From the NCBI GenBank assembly GCA_910578865.1, contig CAJTRM010000002.1, forward strand, positions 62,001-126,000: a stretch of 64,000 bases of DNA. The letters run 5' to 3'. The first letter of the stretch is position 1. Each line of letters begins with the position of its first letter. The translations under genes were made by a program, and so were the position numbers. This stretch comes from an uncultured Dorea sp. GTDB taxonomy: Bacteria > Bacillota_A > Clostridia > Lachnospirales > Lachnospiraceae. The notes under the pieces were generated by a model that did no database searches, had not been told where the DNA came from, and saw only the letters and a list, made by a program, of their open reading frames with translations. Shown piece after piece: positions 58,533-64,000 of this stretch.

Positions 58533-59708
58533 TTACTTCCGCGCCACACCACTTTCTCTAGCAGCTTTCGCAACGGCTTCTGACACTGTCTTTCCGACCC
58601 GCTCGTCAAATGCCGCAGGAATTATATAATCTTCGTGCAGTTCTTCGTCACTGATCAGCCCTGCCAGTGCTTTTGCCGCTGCAATCTTCATCTCGTCATT
58701 AATATCCCTTGCTCGTACATCAAAGGCTCCCCGGAAGATTCCTGGAAACGCAAGCACGTTATTGATCTGGTTAGGGAAATCACTCCTTCCCGTTGCCACT
58801 ACTCTGGCGCCGCCTGCCTTTGCATCCTCAGGAAAGATCTCCGGCGTCGGATTTGCACAGGCAAACACAATGGCATCCCGATTCATAGTTTTTACCATAT
58901 CAACCGTAACAGCTCCCGGAGCACTGACACCGATAAATACATCTGCGCCTTTTATCATCTCGGCAAGTGTCCCTGATTTTTTTGAAAGATTTGTAATCAG
59001 AGCCATTTCTTTTTTTATGTCATTCATCCCCGTCTCGCGGCCTTCGTAAATAGCCCCGTTCCGGTCACAGAGCGTTACGTCTCTGACCCCGCTTTTCAGA
59101 AGGAGCCTGGCAATCGCTATTGCGGCTGCTCCTGCGCCGTTCATAACTATCTTTATTTCATGGATTCTCTTTCCTGTAACTTTCAGGGCGTTCATGAGAC
59201 CGGCCAAAGTAATGATGGCTGTGCCGTGCTGATCGTCATGAAAGATTGGAATATCGCAGCGTTCCTTCAGTTTCTTTTCAATCTGAAAACAGCGCGGAGC
59301 GGAAATGTCTTCCAGATTGACTCCCCCAAAACTTCCTGACACCTGATAGATCGTCTCCACAATGGTATCTACATCCTGGCTTTTTATGCACATCGGAAAT
59401 GCATCTACACCGCCGAAAGCTTTAAAAAGCACACATTTTCCTTCCATAACCGGCATACCGGCTTCCGGGCCGATATCGCCAAGCCCCAGCACTGCAGAGC
59501 CATCTGTCACCACCAGGCACATATTATGCCGGCGGGTCAGCTCATAGCTTCTACTGATATCCTTCTGGATCTCCAGACAAGGAGCGGCCACTCCCGGTGT
59601 ATAGGCAAGGGCGAGATCCTCTTTCGACTTTACCGGAACCGTCTCTGTAACCTCGATTTTTCCTTTCCATTGTTCGTGTAATTTTAAAGATTCTTTTGCA
59701 TAATCCAT
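58533..59708 (-). CDS. NAD(P)-dependent malic enzyme
   Basis: 391 residues, the short prokaryotic form. Malate to pyruvate and carbon dioxide. Active-site motifs AYTPGVAAPC, the metal-binding HDDQHGTAIITLAG, NAD(P) loop NGAGAAAIAIARLL, and ANPTPEIFPEDA. No phosphotransacetylase domain. Cofactor preference is not clear from sequence. 24 bases after the DegV gene. Confidence 0.95.
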   Translation of the reverse strand: MDYAKESLKLHEQWKGKIEVTETVPVKSKEDLALAYTPGVAAPCLEIQKDISRSYELTRRHNMCLVVTDGSAVLGLGDIGPEAGMPVMEGKCVLFKAFGGVDAFPMCIKSQDVDTIVETIYQVSGSFGGVNLEDISAPRCFQIEKKLKERCDIPIFHDDQHGTAIITLAGLMNALKVTGKRIHEIKIVMNGAGAAAIAIARLLLKSGVRDVTLCDRNGAIYEGRETGMNDIKKEMALITNLSKKSGTLAEMIKGADVFIGVSAPGAVTVDMVKTMNRDAIVFACANPTPEIFPEDAKAGGARVVATGRSDFPNQINNVLAFPGIFRGAFDVRARDINDEMKIAAAKALAGLISDEELHEDYIIPAAFDERVGKTVSEAVAKAARESGVARK

Positions 59709-59732
59709 AAAGTGATCTCCTTTTCAGACATT

Positions 59733-60590
59733 TTAGACATCCAGGACTTTCGAGCATGCAATTGCCATGGAACCCGGGCCGATATGACAGGAAACACTGA
59801 GGGACAGACGATCCACATACATCTCATATCCCGGGAACCGTGCTTTTACCTCCCCGACCCACTGATCTTTCTCTTCCTCAGAACAGGTATAGGCAATGTC
59901 CAGGTTCATCTTCTTTCCTGCAAAACGTGTATTCAGATCTTTATCTATGGCATCCAGCATCGTCTTTTTTGCAGACTTCCATCCACGGGCTTTTGAAAAA
60001 GCGTCTAACTTTTCCCCCTGGATCTGCAGAACCGGTTTCAGGTTCAGAACTGTACCGATGGCTGCCGCTGCCGGAGTAACGCGCCCGCCTTTTTTCAGGT
60101 ATTTTAACGTATCCACGGTAATATAAATACTGGCCTCCAGCTTTTCCTTCATCAGAAGCTCTGCAATCTCCTTGCCGCACATCCCCTTTTGAGCCATGGA
60201 AACGGCATCGTCCACGGATCTTCTCTGTGTAATCGATATCCTCTGATTATCAATCACATACACTTTCCCTTCAAATTCCTGAGAAAGCATAAGGGCGGTC
60301 TCACAGGAACTGCTAAGGCCGCTTGACATCGGGATATGTACAATCTCATCGTATTCCCTGAGAAGTTCCTTCCACAGCTCTATGATATCCCCGGGAGACG
60401 GCATAGATGTAGAGATCTCTGCATCCTCGGCAAGTCTTTGATAAAATTCATCCTGCGTCAAAGTGATATCTTCATAAAACAATTCCTCATTAATGTAGAA
60501 TGGCATGGGAATCACACGGATCCCCATTTCTTTAGCTTTTTTCTGTGTGATGCCGCTGTTGCTGTCTGTTACAATTGCTACTTTTCCCAT
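59733..60590 (-). CDS. DegV-family fatty-acid-binding protein (FakB-like)
   Basis: 285 residues. N-terminal VAIVTDSNSGITQKKAKEMG, TSMPSPGDI and IPMSSGLSSSCETA are the family's lipid-head-group-binding segments. With a FakA-type kinase (44084-45748) it would present exogenous fatty acids for phosphorylation. The start at 60590 is 8 bases after GAGG. Confidence 0.93.
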   Translation of the reverse strand: MGKVAIVTDSNSGITQKKAKEMGIRVIPMPFYINEELFYEDITLTQDEFYQRLAEDAEISTSMPSPGDIIELWKELLREYDEIVHIPMSSGLSSSCETALMLSQEFEGKVYVIDNQRISITQRRSVDDAVSMAQKGMCGKEIAELLMKEKLEASIYITVDTLKYLKKGGRVTPAAAAIGTVLNLKPVLQIQGEKLDAFSKARGWKSAKKTMLDAIDKDLNTRFAGKKMNLDIAYTCSEEEKDQWVGEVKARFPGYEMYVDRLSLSVSCHIGPGSMAIACSKVLDV

Positions 60591-60630
60591 ATTTTCTTCC
60601 TCGTCTTCCTTACATTTTATCATTTATCAC

Positions 60631-61428
60631 TTATAAATTTACTACCTCGGATACATCATCCCTCTTTGCCACCAGCATACGGATGTCCTCGCCGTGATAA
60701 GGGTTGTCTCCTAAAGTAATCTCCAGCTTTACAGTCTCATAGGCAAGATGCTCGTAATTATTTTCCTTGCTCAGATGGCCCAGCATTACGCACCCGAGAT
60801 CATCGTGCAGGATATCGCACAGAAGCCGGCCGGACGATTCATTAGACAGGTGTCCCAGATCACCCATGACTCTCTTCTTCAGCGGATAGGGGTACGGCCC
60901 TACCTCAAGCATGTGCAGATCATGGTTTGCCTCCAGCACAATTCCGTTGAGGTTCTTCAGATTTTCTATGATATAATCATCATATTTTCCCAGGTCTGTA
61001 GCCACCGCCATAGCCCTTTTGCCGTTTTCTATCCGGTATCCGGAGGGCTCGCCTGCATCGTGGGAAATCCGAAAAGGGCGGATATCCATGTCCCCGAGCC
61101 GGAAAACCCGGTCTGTCTCCACCTCATGCAGAAGACCTTCCGGTATCCTGCCCAGTGATTTCACCTTTCTGATCCCCTCAATAGTTCCCCTGGTAGCATA
61201 GACGGGAATTTCATATTTTCTGCTGAATACCCCCAGCCCCTGGATATGGTCGATATGCTCATGGGTGATCAGGATTCCGTTCAGATCGTCTCCTTTGATA
61301 TTCAGTTTCCCGAGCCCGGACTCAATTCTTTTTTTACTGATCCCGGTATCCACCAGAAGATGCGTCGTATCATCCCCTATGTAAATGCAATTTCCACTGC
61401 TTCCGCTGGCAATGCTGCATATTCTCAT
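60631..61428 (-). CDS. MBL-fold metallohydrolase (YycJ/WalJ-like)
   Basis: 265 residues. Metal ligands in LITHEHIDHIQGLG (HxHxDH), SHDAGEPSGYRI, and GHLSKENN. In several Firmicutes the homologue affects cell-wall or nuclease functions; here it lies between CoaE and DegV, away from any walRK-type kinase. Confidence 0.9.
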   Translation of the reverse strand: MRICSIASGSSGNCIYIGDDTTHLLVDTGISKKRIESGLGKLNIKGDDLNGILITHEHIDHIQGLGVFSRKYEIPVYATRGTIEGIRKVKSLGRIPEGLLHEVETDRVFRLGDMDIRPFRISHDAGEPSGYRIENGKRAMAVATDLGKYDDYIIENLKNLNGIVLEANHDLHMLEVGPYPYPLKKRVMGDLGHLSNESSGRLLCDILHDDLGCVMLGHLSKENNYEHLAYETVKLEITLGDNPYHGEDIRMLVAKRDDVSEVVNL

Positions 61429-61474
61429 GTCAGTCTCCTATCTGTATATTATAGCTGTTTTTTATTTCTGTCTT

Positions 61475-62065
61475 CTACAATTCACGGATAATCCGGTCCA
61501 GCTCAAGCATTGTCTCTGCGAACACACCATTATTGTCGATCACTCTGTGACAGTATCTCAGATACATCTCCTTAGAAAGCTGGGCCGCCATAATTTCCTC
61601 AATCTTCTCCGCCGGATAGCCCCTCGCGTATACCAGACGCTTTTTGCGGGTCTCTGCCTTTACATAGACGTACCATAATTCATCGCAGATCTCATCATAG
61701 TGGTCTTCAATCAGAAGCGCCGCCTCCAGTATAAATAAGTTGGTGTTCTTCCGTTCCTCGCAGGCAATCTTCCTTCGGATCTCTTCTTTTACAGCCGGAT
61801 GGACGATCGCATTCAACGCCGCCAGCTCCTTCCTGTCAGAAAATACGATCTGTGCAAGCTTTTCCCTGCAGAGTTCTCCGTTCTTTTCCAAAATCCCGCC
61901 GCCGAAATGCGCTGTAATGGCCTCATATACTTCCGTGCCTTTTCTCTGCAGGTGCCTCGCCACTTCATCTGCCTGACAGACAGATGCCCCGTACTTATCA
62001 TTCAGATACTCCAGAACCTGTGTCTTACCTGCTCCGACTCCGCCGGTTAATCCTATGACTTTCAT
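61475..62065 (-). CDS. coaE: Dephospho-CoA kinase
   Basis: 196 residues; last step of coenzyme A synthesis. P-loop GLTGGVGAGKTQV at 5-17, DEVARHLQRKG and IVHPAVKEEI. The start at 62065 has GAGGTGG 6 bases before it. Follows polA, the common Firmicute order polA-coaE. Confidence 0.96.
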   Translation of the reverse strand: MKVIGLTGGVGAGKTQVLEYLNDKYGASVCQADEVARHLQRKGTEVYEAITAHFGGGILEKNGELCREKLAQIVFSDRKELAALNAIVHPAVKEEIRRKIACEERKNTNLFILEAALLIEDHYDEICDELWYVYVKAETRKKRLVYARGYPAEKIEEIMAAQLSKEMYLRYCHRVIDNNGVFAETMLELDRIIREL

Positions 62066-62077
62066 GTTATCCACCTC

Positions 62078-64000
62078 TTATTTTGCTTCATACCAGTTGT
62101 CTCCTGTATGCATATCTATCTCAAGCGGTACATCCAGGGATGCCGCCTGCTCCATCTCTTCCTTTAATATCTGCTTTACGGTATCTACCTCTGACTGGTG
62201 GGCTTCGATCAGCAATTCATCGTGAACCTGCAGCACCAGCTTTGATTTCAGCTTCTTTTCCTTTAACTGCCTGTTGACTCCGATCATCGCAATCTTCATA
62301 ATATCTGCGGCACTGCCCTGGATCGGCGCATTCATAGCTACCCTCTCCCCAAAAGAACGCTGCATAAAATTACTGGATGCAAGCTCCGGAACCGGACGTC
62401 TTCTCCCGAACAGCGTCACAACATAGCCCATCTCTTTGGCATGCTTCACCGTATCGTCGAGAAATGCTTTAATCCCGGGATATGTGTGGAAATAATCTTC
62501 GATATATTTTGCGGCTTCCTTCCTGGTAATACTCAGATCCTGGCTGAGCCCGAAAGAACTGATCCCGTATACAATTCCAAAATTCACTGCCTTGGCATTG
62601 CGCCGCTGCAGATCCGTCACCTCCCCGAAAGGAACATGGAATACCTGAGAAGCCGTGATCCTGTGAATATCTGCCGCTTCCTTATAGGCCTGGATCAGCT
62701 GAACATCTCCCGAACAATGCGCCAGAACCCGCAGTTCAATCTGGGAATAATCTGCATCTACAAACACATATCCGTCCTCCGGCACGAATACCTTGCGGAT
62801 CAGCCGCCCCAGTTCCACGCGTACCGGGATATTCTGAAGATTCGGCTCTGTACTGCTGATCCTCCCGGTGGCTGTTACAGTCTGATTGAACTTCCCGTGG
62901 ATCCGGCCGTCCTCACAGATATAATTTGCAAGTCCGTCCGCGTACGTGGATTTCAGCTTTGCAAGCTGACGGTATTCCAGGATCTTTGCGATCACCGGAT
63001 AATCAGGAGCCAGCTTTTCCAGAACATCCGCCGCTGTGGAATAGCCGGTCTTGGTCTTGCGGCCGCCCGGAATCTTCATATTTTCAAACAGCACTGCCCC
63101 CAGCTGCTTCGGAGAATTAATGTTAAATGTCTCCCCGGCCTCCTCATAGATCTCCTTCTCAAGTTCCGTAATCTTATCTCCAAGCTGATCCCCGTAAATC
63201 TTCAGCGCTTCTGCACGGATCCTGACACCGTTTTGTTCCATATCGTACAGCGTAAAGACAAGGGGCATCTCTATCTCCTCAAAAAGCTTCAAAAGACCGG
63301 CCTCTCTCAGCTTGTCCCTCAGGATCCCGAAGGACTGGTATGCCGTATATGCCTCATAGCAGGCTTTTATATAAAGGTCGGATTTCTCCTCGATCAGCAG
63401 ATTAAGCTGCTCTCTTGCCACATCCTCATACGTATAGTCGCTCTTCAGCGGATTCAGAAGATATGCCGCTACCGCAGCGTCAAAACAGTTCTCCTGCCGC
63501 TGGATCCTGATATGATCCATGGCAGACTTAAGGTCAAACATCACAAAATGTTCTGTCTTCCCGGCAAGTTCCTGAAGTCTTTCAAGCAGCCACCCTGTTT
63601 CCGCCTCCCCGCTGCAACGGATACAGACAATATTCTTCTTCCCATAACAGAGAGCTGCGCCTCCGATCCCAGCCTGGTTCGCAAACAGAGGAAGCACCTG
63701 TGCAGTATCCTTAAAAATTGACGCGCCGATACATGCCGAAGCTCCTGCCTCCTCAAAGATCTTCTCGGCCTCCTCCTTCTTTTCAATCATGCGGAAGAGA
63801 TCTTCCACGGCATTAGAGGGCACTGCAACATCAAACTTTGACAGAAGGTTTTTAAACTGCAGCCTCTGAAAATAGCCATATGCCTCTTCCGTATAGATAT
63901 TGCCAAGCCTGGCCTGTGCAAAATCATAGTCAAACACAGCATTCACCTCAATCGTTGCTAGGGTTTTGCTGAGTACGGCAAGATCCCAGTGTTCTTTTAA
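62078..64000 (-). CDS. polA: DNA polymerase I (N-terminus outside window)
   Basis: 640 C-terminal residues are visible and the frame is open to the edge. Polymerase motifs are intact: A VDADYSQIELRVLAHC, B RRNAKAVNFGIVYG, C LQVHDELLIEA. The 3'-5' exonuclease region is present as a fold (FDAAVAAYLLNPL), but the acidic residues of motifs ExoI and ExoII are missing (around VCIRCSG, and FVMFDLKSAMDH has only scattered Asp), so proofreading is probably lost, as in Bacillus and Thermus Pol I. The 5'-nuclease domain would be outside the window. Confidence 0.96.
   Translation of the reverse strand, partial: LKEHWDLAVLSKTLATIEVNAVFDYDFAQARLGNIYTEEAYGYFQRLQFKNLLSKFDVAVPSNAVEDLFRMIEKKEEAEKIFEEAGASACIGASIFKDTAQVLPLFANQAGIGGAALCYGKKNIVCIRCSGEAETGWLLERLQELAGKTEHFVMFDLKSAMDHIRIQRQENCFDAAVAAYLLNPLKSDYTYEDVAREQLNLLIEEKSDLYIKACYEAYTAYQSFGILRDKLREAGLLKLFEEIEMPLVFTLYDMEQNGVRIRAEALKIYGDQLGDKITELEKEIYEEAGETFNINSPKQLGAVLFENMKIPGGRKTKTGYSTAADVLEKLAPDYPVIAKILEYRQLAKLKSTYADGLANYICEDGRIHGKFNQTVTATGRISSTEPNLQNIPVRVELGRLIRKVFVPEDGYVFVDADYSQIELRVLAHCSGDVQLIQAYKEAADIHRITASQVFHVPFGEVTDLQRRNAKAVNFGIVYGISSFGLSQDLSITRKEAAKYIEDYFHTYPGIKAFLDDTVKHAKEMGYVVTLFGRRRPVPELASSNFMQRSFGERVAMNAPIQGSAADIMKIAMIGVNRQLKEKKLKSKLVLQVHDELLIEAHQSEVDTVKQILKEEMEQAASLDVPLEIDMHTGDNWYEAK

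Noticed and set aside
62441..63721. Long plus-strand open frame (426 codons) across polA
   Set aside because: Antisense shadow of the polymerase; composition is Cys/His/Leu/Arg-rich with no family signature, and polA motifs on the minus strand are intact.
1..64000. tRNA, rRNA, CRISPR arrays, insertion sequences, prophage
   Set aside because: All larger gaps were read; no cloverleaf, repeat-spacer pattern, transposase or phage structural gene is visible.

Overview
This window looks like the chromosome of a spore-forming, low-to-moderate GC Firmicute of the class Clostridia, most likely a gut Lachnospiraceae. That assignment rests on gene content and order and is an inference: an L27 with a cleavable N-terminus next to the protease Prp, a LexA/LysM-protein divergent pair, RecU, short HisG with HisZ, an alpha/beta-type spore protein, GerW, YlbJ, and the order rpmB-yloU-yloV-recG. 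Almost all of the 64 kb is coding. Most genes are on the minus strand and are packed with overlaps of a few bases. I see no rRNA, tRNA, CRISPR array, insertion sequence, prophage or recognisable defence island.

Layout. 1-4571 (+): a sensor-kinase/response-regulator pair and an FtsX-type ABC exporter; the regulator is cut by the window edge. 4585-7139: an XerS-like tyrosine recombinase, then an SOS locus with a LysM membrane protein (YneA-like) divergent from lexA; the shared intergenic region carries four LexA-box-like palindromes and two good promoters. 7225-11387 (-): rplU-prp-rpmA, then obg-yhbY-nadD-yqeK-rsfS. 11516-17427 (-): amidohydrolase, CBS protein, aspartate kinase, HAD hydrolase and a linked radical-SAM pair. 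17428-21563: a looser accessory stretch with a GNAT acetyltransferase plus the remnant of a second copy, a LexA-controlled Y-family polymerase/YolD pair, a dehydrogenase-like protein without its catalytic residues and a small membrane protein. 21623-26758 (-): a partial histidine operon, hisZ-hisG-hisD-hisB and a three-part protein with a degenerate HisF domain fused to HisI-HisE. 26894-34528 (-): a translation/RNA-modification operon (RsmF-like, RsuA, HAD, YgiQ, SDR, membrane protein, RluD-like, RecU). 34709-38083: M23 peptidase, PepD and YlbJ. 38076-46478 (-): coiled-coil protein, coaD, rsmD, a chemotaxis receptor, a SASP, recG, FakA-like YloV, YloU and rpmB. 46604-56737 (-): a long cell-envelope/division/sporulation operon (NusG-II protein, Gx membrane protein, ruvA, ruvB, zapA, U32 protease, FtsW/RodA, penicillin-binding protein, DUF2953, gerW and a 45-residue membrane protein). 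56894-57892 (+): lipoprotein ApbE, divergent from that operon. 57961-64000 (-): Gln/Tyr-rich membrane protein, malic enzyme, DegV, MBL hydrolase, coaE and polA (cut by the edge).

How the parts work together. Two loci form a visible SOS regulon (lexA/YneA-like and Pol-YolD): in each, promoter spacers hold CAAAC/GTTTG-type LexA palindromes. ApbE and the NusG-II/Gx operon share a symmetric operator whose two arms each contain a -35 element. FakA-like and DegV (FakB-like) proteins would together phosphorylate fatty acids. Several sporulation genes are present, and ylbJ has a sigma-E-like promoter.

I did not find a clearly new multi-gene system. The observations most worth following are the HisF pseudoenzyme fusion, the symmetric divergent operator at 56786-56807, the out-of-frame overlap of the FtsW tail with the PBP start, the decayed tandem GNAT copy and the catalytically depleted dehydrogenase.
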